Source: Chelatococcus asaccharovorans
GTDB taxonomy: Bacteria; Pseudomonadota; Alphaproteobacteria; Rhizobiales; Beijerinckiaceae
NCBI RefSeq assembly: GCF_003201475.1
Contig: NZ_QJJK01000004.1
Location: 256,631-320,630, forward strand
Length of the DNA stretch: 64,000 nucleotides
Reading direction: 5' to 3'
Positions 44,027 to 52,763 of this stretch are shown here, one piece after another. Within the stretch, counting starts at the first letter, position 1, and each line of letters begins with the position of its first letter. Made by a program: the position numbers and the translations under genes. The notes beneath the pieces were generated by a model. It made no database searches. It saw only the letters and a list, made by a program, of their open reading frames with translations, and was not told the origin of the DNA.

Positions 44027-44151
44027 GCCAGCTGCGGAGCTCGATTTCACGCTCGGGAGCGTCGCGGACCTGCGTCAATTGTATTGAAGACCACGAAAGC
44101 GGGGCGGCGCTCACGCCGGGCCGGCCGTTTCTTCATTAAGATTAACATAAA

Positions 44152-44167
44152 TCCCCCAAATGGGGGA
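44152..44167. promoter_or_regulatory. Palindrome TCCCCC-AAAT-GGGGGA
   Basis: A perfect 6-bp inverted repeat around AAAT, located 125 bases after the LuxR-type gene and upstream of the molybdoenzyme operon. Its symmetry would suit a dimeric regulator such as the neighbouring LuxR protein. Function is inferred. Confidence 0.4.
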
Positions 44168-44411
44168 ATAGGCACTACCACTTTTGATTTGCTAGAGCTA
44201 TTCCAGACAGGGTTCGGATTCGTCGCATCGGACGCCACGGGAAAGCAAAAACAGGCCCCCTGTATCGGCGATTTGCAGGTCCTCCAAGGCAGCGTTTCGG
44301 CGATCAATATAAAACTGTATAACTATAAGCACAGTTCGGATTCGATGCGGGGGGCAGTGAATAGAATATGGTACATATAAACTCACTGATAAGCTGATTC
44401 CATCCTACTGT

Positions 44412-44432
44412 AAGTCCGCCTTTCGCGGACTT
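44412..44432. repeat. Hairpin AAGTCCGC / GCGGACTT
   Basis: A perfect 8-bp stem with a CTTTC loop. No U-run follows. It could be a weak terminator or part of an extragenic repeat. Confidence 0.5.
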
Positions 44433-44511
44433 GCGCCGCCTTGAAATAGGCCAGCAAATTCACAGACTTGGATGGCATCGGCGGATTTCATTCAAGTCGG
44501 ATTTGCTCTAG

Positions 44512-44556
44512 AGCATAATCCGACCGGAGTGAAACGAGGATCGATAAGATTATGCT
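44512..44556. repeat. Inverted repeat AGCATAATC / GATTATGCT
   Basis: Nine-base arms at 44512-44520 and 44548-44556 enclose 27 bases. It resembles repeats found between genes in related bacteria; no other copy with identical arms was seen here. Confidence 0.5.
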
Positions 44557-44805
44557 TGAAATAAAAGAGGTTAGGGCGCCGATCTGATGCAATCAGATCG
44601 AAACGCGCTCGAGCGACGACCGCGAGATGGGCGCGGAGTTGAAGTCCCATGGCGGCTTGCCGAAGCGGAATAATGCTTGGTCGACCGTTCCAAATGTTTT
44701 TCTTCGCTCAATTTGGTCGAGCCGAAGAATAGACATTCGGCGTTTCATTGCGTGGAACGCTGACCGTTTTACCACGTTGATGCACTCCACCAGGATTTCG
44801 AAACC

Positions 44806-47568
44806 ATGCAGCCGTCGCGGCGCGAGTTTCTCAAATGGGGCACGGTCAGCGGCATTGTGCTCAGCATGAGCCGGTATGCGGGTGCGCAAACGCCGGGTTT
44901 CGCCGATGGGCAAGGCCTGTCGGGCGGGGTGCCGCGGTCCCCGGCGAAGGGCCGGGTCGACGGTGTCGCCAAGGTCACGGGCGCCAAGCTCTATCCCTCC
45001 GATTTCCGTGCGGCGGACATGCCCGGCTGGCCGGCGGAGACGGCGCATGCGCTGCTCGTCCGCACGCCCGATGCCACACATATCTACGATGGGATCGACC
45101 TGTCCGCGCTCGATGCCGCCTCCCGACCGGCGGTGGTGGTCACCGCGGAAGACCTCGCCAAGGCGGGCGTGAAGGTTCCGCCCTTCTATGCGGGCGATCT
45201 GTTCTGCCCGAGAGGCCAGACACCGCTTTATCTCGGGCAGCCTGTGGCGCTTCTCCTGTTCACCAGCTTCGATGCCTATGACAGGGCGCGGACCGCTTTC
45301 CGCAACGGTAATCTCTTGAGGTTCGGCGTCGAGACCGGGCCGATCAAACAGCCGAACTATGCCGCGCTCCGCTTCACCCGGGTCGCCGGCGCGACACCGG
45401 ATGCGCCCGATCTCTACTCTCCGGTGCAGGAAGGCTGGGTGAGCCCCGGCTTCATGGAGAGTTCCGGCCGGCCGCTCTGGAAGCCGCTTCCCGTGGCCCA
45501 GGGCGGAGACTATGCCAAAGGCGCGACCTTCGGCGAGGAGATCCGCCAATCCCTTGCGACGCCAGCGCCGGACATGGTCGTGCTCGACCGAACCTTTGAG
45601 ACGCAATCGATCGACCCGATGTTTCTCGAGCCGGAAAGCGGGCTCGCCTGGTTTGAGCCGGGTTCGCAGACGCTGGACATCCTGCTCGGCGTGCAGTCGC
45701 CGTTCGAGATCGCCAGTGCCATCGCCTTTCTCCTGGGGGAGGCGCAGCCGGGCTTCAAACCCGCCAGGATCCATGCGCGTTTCACGTCGATCGGCGGCGG
45801 GTTCGGCGGGCGCGACCACACGCCCTTTCCGCTCTATGTCGCGCTTGCTGCGCTGTTCCTGCCCAACCATCCCGTTCGCCTGGCCCATGACCGCTTTCAG
45901 CAGTTCCAGGGCGGTGTCAAACGGCACGCGTTCCAGATGCGCTCGCAGATCGCCATCGACCGCACGACCGGCAAGATGATGGCTTTTGCGGCCGACCATG
46001 TTCTCGACGGTGGCGGCCTCGCCAATTATTCCGCGAGCGTCGCTGTCGTCGGCGCGACGGCGGCGATCGGCATCTACGACATCCCGAAAGTGGACGTCAC
46101 GACGGTCGCGGAACACACGCGCGGGGTGGCCGCCGGCTCGATGCGCGGCTATGGCACGCTGCAGACCATGACCGCGCTTGAGGTGCTGATCGATGAGGCG
46201 GCGCGCGAACTGAAGATTGACCCGATCGAGCTTCGGCGGCGGAATCTCCTCAAGACCGGTGGCCGGGCCATGACGGGCAATCCGTGGACCGTTTCGGTGC
46301 GCACGCCGGAGATCCTGGACAAGCTGGCCGCCCATCCCATCTGGCGCGATCGCGGCGCACGGAAGGCCGCGGCCAGGGGCGTGCTCGTGGGCACAGGCGT
46401 TGCCTGCTGCACCAAGGATTACGGCACCGGCGCGGATTGCTCGCTCGGGCGGGTGGAGATCGCTCCGGATGGCGCCATCACGATCCATGCCGACGCCGTC
46501 GAGATGGGCAATGGCATCGGCACCTCCATCGCCCGGCGCGTCGCCGCAATCCTCGGGCGAACAGCCGACAGCGTGAATGTGGCGCGGATCAACACGTTCG
46601 ATGAGCTCGGCCTCGTCACGTCGGGCGATCCCTATACGATGACCCAGGCCGAGCAGGATGCGGCGGCCAAAAATCCACGCTGGGTGCCGGAGATTTCTTC
46701 GGCGACCAGCGCCTCCATCGGCGCGCATGTCGGGACCCAGGCGGCGGCGCAGGCCGCGCGTATCGTCTTCCGTTTTGGGATGTGGCCGGCGGCGCTGGAG
46801 CTGTGGGGCATCAAGCCCGGGGATCCGCGCGAGTTCCTGTTCGAGGAGGCTTTCTGGCAGGCCAATGAGCTCATTCTCTCAGGCCTCCCGCCACTCGCCC
46901 AGGCCGCTGTAGCCGCCAGGGCGCACCAGCGCGGTGACGTCACGGGCGCGATGGCGCATGCCTTCTCGCGCTGGGCCTGGGCGCAGGCGGCTTTCCCGCT
47001 CGGCGGCATGAATTGGGCGGCGGATATCGACGCGCTGGCGGTGCGTCGCGGCGCCGGCGCCTTCACGGTGCTCGACCGCAGCTTCGTCTTCTTCCCGCCA
47101 ACGGATTACAACCGCATCGGCACCGCCTTCACATCCTCCTGTGGTACGGCAGTCCGAATCGAGATCACCCCGGCGAGCGGCCTGGTGCGCATCACCGACG
47201 CCTACAGCGTGTTCGAATGCGGCGAGGTCCTCGTGCCCGAGCTGGTCGAGGGGCAGGCGCAGGGCGGATTTGCCATGGGCGTAGGCTATACGCTGCTCGA
47301 AACCCTGCCGCCCTTCGAGGACGGTCCCGGCAACGGCCGCTGGAACCTCGGCGACTATGTCGTCGCCCGCGCCTCGGATCTGCCGCTCCATAAGCTGGAG
47401 ATCGAGGTGCTGCCCCCTGTGTCACCCAAGGAGCCGCCGAAAGGCATGGCTGAGGTGGTCATGATCCCCATCGTGCCAGCCTTGCTGAACGCGATCCATG
47501 ACGCGACCGGCCACCGCTTCCAGTCGCTGCCTGTCACGCCGGATATGCTGAAGAGGGTACTGACGTGA
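44806..47568 (+). CDS. Xanthine-dehydrogenase-type molybdopterin subunit, Tat-exported
   Basis: A 920-residue molybdopterin-binding large subunit of the xanthine oxidase family. The N-terminus SRREFLKWG is a Tat motif, placing the enzyme in the periplasm. Internal segments include GGGFGGRDH, GSMRGYGTLQTMTALEVLIDEAA, RRRNLLKTGGR and the C-terminal KGMAEVVMIPIVPALLNAI, where a catalytic Glu is expected. It oxidises an aldehyde or N-heterocycle. It is coupled to a 2Fe-2S subunit and a cytochrome, with no FAD subunit, so electrons probably go to cytochrome c. Relatives include isoquinoline 1-oxidoreductase; substrate unknown. Confidence 0.9.
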   Translation: MQPSRREFLKWGTVSGIVLSMSRYAGAQTPGFADGQGLSGGVPRSPAKGRVDGVAKVTGAKLYPSDFRAADMPGWPAETAHALLVRTPDATHIYDGIDLSALDAASRPAVVVTAEDLAKAGVKVPPFYAGDLFCPRGQTPLYLGQPVALLLFTSFDAYDRARTAFRNGNLLRFGVETGPIKQPNYAALRFTRVAGATPDAPDLYSPVQEGWVSPGFMESSGRPLWKPLPVAQGGDYAKGATFGEEIRQSLATPAPDMVVLDRTFETQSIDPMFLEPESGLAWFEPGSQTLDILLGVQSPFEIASAIAFLLGEAQPGFKPARIHARFTSIGGGFGGRDHTPFPLYVALAALFLPNHPVRLAHDRFQQFQGGVKRHAFQMRSQIAIDRTTGKMMAFAADHVLDGGGLANYSASVAVVGATAAIGIYDIPKVDVTTVAEHTRGVAAGSMRGYGTLQTMTALEVLIDEAARELKIDPIELRRRNLLKTGGRAMTGNPWTVSVRTPEILDKLAAHPIWRDRGARKAAARGVLVGTGVACCTKDYGTGADCSLGRVEIAPDGAITIHADAVEMGNGIGTSIARRVAAILGRTADSVNVARINTFDELGLVTSGDPYTMTQAEQDAAAKNPRWVPEISSATSASIGAHVGTQAAAQAARIVFRFGMWPAALELWGIKPGDPREFLFEEAFWQANELILSGLPPLAQAAVAARAHQRGDVTGAMAHAFSRWAWAQAAFPLGGMNWAADIDALAVRRGAGAFTVLDRSFVFFPPTDYNRIGTAFTSSCGTAVRIEITPASGLVRITDAYSVFECGEVLVPELVEGQAQGGFAMGVGYTLLETLPPFEDGPGNGRWNLGDYVVARASDLPLHKLEIEVLPPVSPKEPPKGMAEVVMIPIVPALLNAIHDATGHRFQSLPVTPDMLKRVLT

Positions 47569-48134
47569 CGGCCTTGTCCCTGACCATCAACGGCCGTGCG
47601 CACGGCCCCGTCGAGGTGCGCGACGACCTGTCGATGAACGACTTCCTGCGCGAGGTGCTCGGCATGACGGGCACCAAGTTCGGCTGCGGCGCCGCCCAGT
47701 GCCTGAGCTGTGTCGTCATCATCGATGAGCCGGGCGGCACGAGCTATACCAACCCGACCTGCGTCGTGCCGGCGATCAATTTCAACGGCAAGCACATCCG
47801 CACGGTGGAGGGCCATGCGCAGGGCGGCGTGCTCACCCCACTGCAGACCGCCTTCATTGAGCATTTCTCGTTCCAATGCGGCTATTGCACGGCCGGCTTT
47901 CTGAATGAAGGGCAGGTGCTGCTGGAGCGGCTTGCGGCCGAGCCCATCCCGCGCGCCGACCTGGAGCAGACCATCCTCGAGGCGCTCGACGGGCATCTGT
48001 GCCGTTGCACCGGCTATGTGCGCTATCATCAGGCCGTCCGCGACGTGATCCTTGCTGATGCCGCGCGCTATCTCCAGGCCGAGGCCGGCATGACGGGCGG
48101 GGCAGCGCCTGCCGCCAAGGGGGATCGGCGATGA
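47565..48134 (+). CDS. 2Fe-2S subunit of the molybdoenzyme
   Basis: A 189-residue small subunit. The plant-type ferredoxin ligand set appears as CGAAQCLSC and a later Cys near residue 66. The C-terminal cluster ligands are in QCGYCTAGFL and HLCRCTGYVRY. A GTG start overlaps the preceding stop in a GTGA junction; no signal peptide is present, so it is presumably exported with the Tat-bearing partner. It passes electrons from the molybdenum centre to the haem protein. Confidence 0.94.
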   Translation: MTALSLTINGRAHGPVEVRDDLSMNDFLREVLGMTGTKFGCGAAQCLSCVVIIDEPGGTSYTNPTCVVPAINFNGKHIRTVEGHAQGGVLTPLQTAFIEHFSFQCGYCTAGFLNEGQVLLERLAAEPIPRADLEQTILEALDGHLCRCTGYVRYHQAVRDVILADAARYLQAEAGMTGGAAPAAKGDRR

Positions 48135-48751
48135 TCTCCCTCTCACGCATGTCGATCCATCTTTTCGCCACTGCGGCGATAAGCCTGGCCGCCGGCTTCG
48201 TCGCGGCCCATTCCGTCAGCGGCGCGCCGGCGAACACGCTCGCCTCGCCGGACAGCTTTGCGACCATCGCTGACGAGCGCGCGCGCTCCGCGGCGCTGTT
48301 CGGCGAGATCGGCAAGGTGCTGATGAGCCCGCGTTGCATGAACTGCCATTCCGCCGGCGATCGGCCGCGGCAGGGTGACAGCCAGCGTCCGCACCAGCCG
48401 CCGGTGTTCCGCGGTGCCGACGGCATGGGCCTGCCGGCCATGCGCTGCGCGACCTGTCACCAGAAAGGCAATTTCGATCCCGCCCGCATGCCGGGCCACG
48501 ACCCCTGGGCCATGGCCCCGCGCGAGATGGTGTGGGAGGGCAAGACGCTGGGCGAAATCTGCGTGCAGATGAAGGACCCCGCGCGTAACGGCGGCATGTC
48601 GGTCGCCGACATCGTGCATCACATCGGCGACGACGGCCTTGTCGGCTGGGCGTGGTCGCCGGGCGTCGGGCGCACCCCGGCTCCCGGCACCCAGAAGGAG
48701 GCGAAGGCCCTCGTCGAGGCCTGGGTAAAGAGCGGCGCTGCCTGTCCGTAA
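48131..48751 (+). CDS. Di-haem cytochrome c, electron acceptor subunit
   Basis: A 206-residue secreted protein with a signal peptide (hydrophobic region at about 10-28) and two CxxCH haem sites, CMNCH and CATCH. Such cytochromes accompany membrane- or periplasm-located molybdenum hydroxylases and link them to the respiratory chain. The ATG at 48131 overlaps the previous stop, and a second ATG at 48149 is possible. It likely takes electrons from the 2Fe-2S subunit. Confidence 0.9.
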   Translation: MISLSRMSIHLFATAAISLAAGFVAAHSVSGAPANTLASPDSFATIADERARSAALFGEIGKVLMSPRCMNCHSAGDRPRQGDSQRPHQPPVFRGADGMGLPAMRCATCHQKGNFDPARMPGHDPWAMAPREMVWEGKTLGEICVQMKDPARNGGMSVADIVHHIGDDGLVGWAWSPGVGRTPAPGTQKEAKALVEAWVKSGAACP

Positions 48752-48845
48752 ACCCTGGGGCGACTGGCCCGCGATGGGGCGCGTCGCGGAGAATATTTTT
48801 AAATATCCTAATAGCTTATCAGAATGACCTGCTGAGGGAACGCCG

Positions 48846-49955
48846 ATGACATGCGCGAAGATACTCTACGGGGCGGTGCTGTCGGCACTGCTCTGCGGTG
48901 CCGGGGGTGGATCTGCGATGGCGCAGAGCCAGCCGGGCCTGCCCGGCTATATGGACGTGATCGTGGGCGCCAAGATCCCCGACGCCGCCGAGACCGCCAA
49001 GCAGAACGTCATCGCCCTCAACAACGGCATGTTCCAGCTCTATGGCGATGCCAGCAAGCTGGTGCAGGCCAGCATCCTCTCGCAACACCCGGTCATCCTC
49101 GGGTTGTTTTCCGGCACCGGGGGCCGGTTCGTCCTCTATCGGCCGGGTAAGCCTCCGCTTGAAGCGCCGCAGGTACCCGATGTCTATCAGCTTCTGAAGT
49201 CGGTCGGCCACAGCGTGATGGCTCTCGGTGTCGTGGTGGGCCCGCATATCGGCAAGCAGGACGATGGCTCCTTCCAGCCCTCCATTCTCGCCTATCGGGT
49301 GCGGCTGAAGGCGGCGCTGGACAGTCTCGACAAGACCAGCATGCCCGAGGAATGGCGGGCCAATAATCGCGAGCTGATCGCGGAGAATATCGCCTTCATC
49401 GACAAGGTCGCCGACGGCAAGGTCGTCAGCTTCGCCGACGTTCAGGCGTTTGCGGCGAACCAGAAGAACCGCCTCAAGCTCAACATCCGCTGGGCCGCCG
49501 ACACGCAGGTGAAGCACTGGATGGGCGTGCTGACGGATTGGAAGAAAGAGCTGGGCGATGACTGGAACAAGGTCTATGCCGCCAGCAACACGATCTATGT
49601 CGCGCGCCAGAACAACGTCCTTTACAGCGTTCTGGCCCAGTTCTTCGCGCCCGAAGACATCAATTCACGGTTGATCCTGATCGAGACCGTCTCCTTTACA
49701 TCGACCCCGCAGGACATGCTTGAATCGCTTACGCGTATCATCGCCGACCGGACGGTGGGCGAGACGTTCTTCGGCAGCCGCTACTTGATGGATTACGAGC
49801 TGATGGGCGGCGACGCGCGTGACAGCATCGTGGCCGAGACAAAGGCGCGCGGCCTCGCGACCCATCTGCCGCCGAAGGTGCCGTTCGGTTCACATCAGTG
49901 GCCGACGCTGATCACCCCCGGTCCCGGACCGGCCTCGCTGGCTGATCTGCCCTGA
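48846..49955 (+). CDS. Secreted protein of unknown function
   Basis: A 369-residue protein with a clear Sec signal peptide (hydrophobic segment at about residues 7-22, cleavage likely after AMA). I do not recognise the family. The mature part is mostly helical in composition, with a Trp- and Lys-rich stretch (HWMGVLTDWKKELGDDWNK) and no cysteine, so no haem or disulfide. GAGGG precedes the ATG. It is 94 bases after the cytochrome gene and probably belongs to the same transcription unit; a role in assembling or partnering the periplasmic enzyme is a guess. Confidence 0.8.
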   Translation: MTCAKILYGAVLSALLCGAGGGSAMAQSQPGLPGYMDVIVGAKIPDAAETAKQNVIALNNGMFQLYGDASKLVQASILSQHPVILGLFSGTGGRFVLYRPGKPPLEAPQVPDVYQLLKSVGHSVMALGVVVGPHIGKQDDGSFQPSILAYRVRLKAALDSLDKTSMPEEWRANNRELIAENIAFIDKVADGKVVSFADVQAFAANQKNRLKLNIRWAADTQVKHWMGVLTDWKKELGDDWNKVYAASNTIYVARQNNVLYSVLAQFFAPEDINSRLILIETVSFTSTPQDMLESLTRIIADRTVGETFFGSRYLMDYELMGGDARDSIVAETKARGLATHLPPKVPFGSHQWPTLITPGPGPASLADLP

Positions 49956-50113
49956 ACAGCCGCCGTGCGGCTCGCCTTCGGGCGGGTCGGGCGGCGCATC
50001 CATTCTGTCGGCAGGACGGGTTGAGAGCCTCTTGCGCCGGTAAACGGCTCGCCCGTATCGAGGGAATGGTCTCCGATGTCTGGAAAGGTCGGTGACCGCG
50101 CGCAACTGTTGCC

Positions 50114-50893
50114 TCAACGCGGGGCGCGGTAGCTCTCGAAATTGCCGCAGACGCCGATGGATTGCCCGGAGATGTGCGGCGCCAAATCCGATGCGAGAAA
50201 TGCCGCCATGTCGGCGATCTCCTGCATCTGCACCATGCTGTGTAGCGAGATATTGTGCAGGATGACGGGTTCATAGTCCGCGACGTCCAGTCCACGCGCG
50301 GCCGCCTGCTCGGCGATGACACGTCGTCCGCGGGGACCGTCGACCAGCCCCGGCAGAATGGCATTCACCCGAACGCCGATCTCCCCGAGCTCCACGGCGA
50401 GCACGTCGGTCAGCCCCCGCACCGCATATTTCGAGACCGAATAGGGGACGCGCAGCGGCATTCCGATCCGGCCGGCCACGGAGGACATGTTGATGATAGA
50501 GCCGCCGCCGGCCGCGCGGAACATGGGGACCGCCGCCCGCGACGTGTAAAACATGCCCGAGACATTCACGTTGATCGTCTCGAGCCATTCATCGTCGGTA
50601 ATATGTTCGACGGCCCGGGTCGGCCCGGATATCCCCGCATTGTTGACAAGTATATCCAGCCTTTCGTGACGGTCTTGGAACGCGGCAAAGACCGCGGCGA
50701 CATCGGATGAGTTCGCGACGTCCGCCCGCAGGATGAGCGCATCCGGCAGGGCCGTTCTGGCCTCGGCAATCGCCTCCTCGGAAATGTCGCAAAGGCAGAG
50801 ACTGGCGCCGAGTTCTGAAAAACGCTTGGCGATGGCGAGCCCAATACCGCCCGCGCCGGCCGTTATTATTGCCGTTTTACCTGACAGATTCAT
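50114..50893 (-). CDS. Short-chain dehydrogenase/reductase
   Basis: A 259-residue SDR with the nucleotide motif TAGAGGIGLAI at residues 11-21, NNAGIS around 86-91, and the catalytic YSVSK preceded by Ser in NMSSVAGRIG. NAD is favoured by Asp in LCDIS. It overlaps the GntR gene by 17 bases. Its substrate is unknown; it may act on a hydroxy or keto acid related to the neighbouring beta-keto acid pathway. Confidence 0.92.
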   Translation of the reverse strand: MNLSGKTAIITAGAGGIGLAIAKRFSELGASLCLCDISEEAIAEARTALPDALILRADVANSSDVAAVFAAFQDRHERLDILVNNAGISGPTRAVEHITDDEWLETINVNVSGMFYTSRAAVPMFRAAGGGSIINMSSVAGRIGMPLRVPYSVSKYAVRGLTDVLAVELGEIGVRVNAILPGLVDGPRGRRVIAEQAAARGLDVADYEPVILHNISLHSMVQMQEIADMAAFLASDLAPHISGQSIGVCGNFESYRAPR

Positions 50894-51638
50894 GATGCCC
50901 TCCCTCTTCTGAAGTCACGGCGGTGCTCGTGCGGGGCTCCCTCTCCGGCGGATAGGGTGCATTGATCTTCCCCACGTTCCTGCGGAAGAAGCGTGCTGAA
51001 TGCCAGATGTCGCCGGCGATGGCCCTGGCCGCTCTCTTCGGGGAACGGGCGGCGCAGGCCGCCATGATCCTCTCGTGGAAGAGAACGCCCGACCGGAAGA
51101 AGATCGTGGGATCGTCAAGGCTTCGGTGAGCATTCATCAGATAAGGGCCCGCGCGTAGCCACAGGCCATTGATGATGTCGAGCAACTGCGGCATGTCCGC
51201 GGCCTGATAGAGTTCGAAATGAAAGCGCCGGTTGGCCCTCATCACCGCGTCGGCTTGACCTCTTTCAATCGCGCGGATCATAGCCGCGTTATGCTGTGCG
51301 AGCCGGCGCTCCACGCGCGACGAGAAGCGCCGCGCCGCTTCAGCCGCGGCCATCCCCTCAACCGTCATGCGGACGCGCATGAGCTCGATGAACATCTCGG
51401 TCGTGAACGGCGTGACCCGGAACGTGCGGTTCGGCAACTGGATCAGGGCTTTTTCGGCGACAAGCCGTTGCAGGGCTTCACGAACGGGCATCGGGCTCGT
51501 CCCGAGCCGCGTCGCCAGCGCGCGGATCGTCACGCTGTCTCCGGGCAGCAAGGCTCCGTTGAACAGCGCTTCGCGCAGCCGCTGGTAGACCTGCGTCTGG
51601 ATCGTTGCGCTGTCGATGGGACCGAGGTCCGCGATCAC
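50877..51638 (-). CDS. GntR-family regulator, FCD type
   Basis: A 253-residue GntR regulator: winged helix at the N-terminus (TQVYQRLREALFNGALLPGDSVTIRALATRLGTSPMPVREALQRL) and an FCD domain with RRFHFELYQAADMPQLL and HERIMAACAARSPKRA. I prefer the GTG at 51638, which has GGGAGAG upstream. Longer readings to 51704 or 51722 are possible, but the latter would start inside the operator at 51715-51729. It should control the divergent 3-hydroxyacyl-CoA dehydrogenase and BKACE genes as well as its own operon. Confidence 0.85.
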   Translation of the reverse strand: MIADLGPIDSATIQTQVYQRLREALFNGALLPGDSVTIRALATRLGTSPMPVREALQRLVAEKALIQLPNRTFRVTPFTTEMFIELMRVRMTVEGMAAAEAARRFSSRVERRLAQHNAAMIRAIERGQADAVMRANRRFHFELYQAADMPQLLDIINGLWLRAGPYLMNAHRSLDDPTIFFRSGVLFHERIMAACAARSPKRAARAIAGDIWHSARFFRRNVGKINAPYPPEREPRTSTAVTSEEGGHHESVR

Positions 51639-51714
51639 CCCGTCTCTCCCTGGAATGAGGCTTTTTACCCGGCCACCATAGCGCGGATGCGAGCGGCGAC
51701 GCATCTCGAAAATT

Positions 51715-51729
51715 GTGATCACAGATCAC
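51715..51729. promoter_or_regulatory. GntR operator GTGATC-ACA-GATCAC
   Basis: A perfect inverted repeat with a three-base centre, placed between the regulator gene and the divergent catabolic genes. It is the expected form for a dimeric GntR repressor. Function inferred from position and symmetry. Confidence 0.6.
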
Positions 51730-51807
51730 GATTGCCCTTGACCGCGAGCCGGATGTCAGGCGAACTTTGCGCAAAAGCTGACGAGGCAAGCTGGGGAGGA
51801 ACTGGCT

Positions 51808-52746
51808 TTGGGCTCAGTGGGGATCATCGGGACGGGGTTCATCGGTCGCGCATGGTCGGTCTGTTTCGCGCGCGCAGGCCATCGGGTGTCCCTGTGGGAT
51901 CCGGTGCCTGGATCTGCACAAGCCGCGCGCGACTTCATTGCGCACATGCTCCCGGATCTCGACCGGTTCGGCCTGTTGAACGGCAGCGCGCCTGAAGATG
52001 TCCTTGACCGGATCGATCTGTCGGCCAGCCTGGCCGATGCGGTGTCGGACGCGGAGCATGTGCAGGAGAACGCGCCTGAGCGGCTCGATCTGAAGATCGA
52101 TCTGTTTGCGCAACTCGACGCCTTGGCGCCCAAGACGGCGGTGATCGCGAGTTCGACCTCCGCCTTGCTCCCGTCAGCCTTCACGGCTGATCTGCCCGGC
52201 CGCCAGCGCTGCATCGTCGCCCATCCGGTCAACCCGCCGCATCTCATTCCCCTCGTTGAAATCGTGCCGGCGCCGTGGACCGATGGCGACACCATCGCCC
52301 GGACCGAGGCCTTGATGCGCCACATCGGCCAGAGCCCGGTGCATGTCCGGCGGGAGATTGACGGTTTCGTGCTGAACCGCCTGCAGGCGGCCGTGCTGGA
52401 CGAGGCATTTCGCCTCGTCGCCGACGGCTATGCCAGCGCGGCCGATGTGGATGCCTGCATGCGTGACGGGCTCGCCTTGCGCTGGTCCTTCATGGGGCCC
52501 TTCGAGACCATCGATCTCAACGCGCCGGACGGCATTCGCGACTATGTCGCGCGCTATCAGGCCATGTATCGCGGCATGACGGAGACCATGCGTGACAGTG
52601 CCGACTGGTCCGGGCCGGTGCTCGACACGATCGAGGCCGAGCGCCGCCGGCACTTGCCACAGGAGGATCTCAGGAAACGCCAGATCTGGCGTGATCGGCA
52701 GCTCATGGCGCTCGCCGCGCACAGGCGCCGCGCGTCTGGTCTATAA
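51808..52746 (+). CDS. 3-hydroxyacyl-CoA dehydrogenase-type enzyme (carnitine dehydrogenase-like)
   Basis: A 312-residue NAD-dependent dehydrogenase. GIIGTGFIGRAW at 5-16 is the nucleotide motif, and the catalytic His lies in AHPVNPPHLIPLVEIVPAPWT. The family contains L-carnitine dehydrogenase and L-gulonate 3-dehydrogenase. The best start is a TTG at 51808, eight bases after GGGGAGGA; a GTG at 51817 is possible. Next to a beta-keto acid cleavage enzyme it probably oxidises a beta-hydroxy acid, as in carnitine breakdown; the exact substrate is not shown. Confidence 0.85.
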   Translation: MGSVGIIGTGFIGRAWSVCFARAGHRVSLWDPVPGSAQAARDFIAHMLPDLDRFGLLNGSAPEDVLDRIDLSASLADAVSDAEHVQENAPERLDLKIDLFAQLDALAPKTAVIASSTSALLPSAFTADLPGRQRCIVAHPVNPPHLIPLVEIVPAPWTDGDTIARTEALMRHIGQSPVHVRREIDGFVLNRLQAAVLDEAFRLVADGYASAADVDACMRDGLALRWSFMGPFETIDLNAPDGIRDYVARYQAMYRGMTETMRDSADWSGPVLDTIEAERRRHLPQEDLRKRQIWRDRQLMALAAHRRRASGL

Positions 52747-52763
52747 GCCTGAGGAGCGGACCC

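Larger units (their letters stand above)
44027..44805. other. AT-rich gene-free stretch with palindromes
   Basis: A 779-base gap of lower GC than its neighbours. It contains three hairpin-forming sequences (listed separately) but no gene with supportable coding signal; the short frames at 44084-44380 overlap on both strands. Confidence 0.6.

Noticed and set aside
44084-44380. Short reading of 98 codons in the AT-rich gap
   Set aside because: No recognisable family, weak start, and an overlapping frame on the other strand; the segment looks non-coding.
50877-51722. GntR gene start at 51722
   Set aside because: That GTG lies inside the perfect operator palindrome, and a GTG with a proper ribosome binding site exists at 51638.
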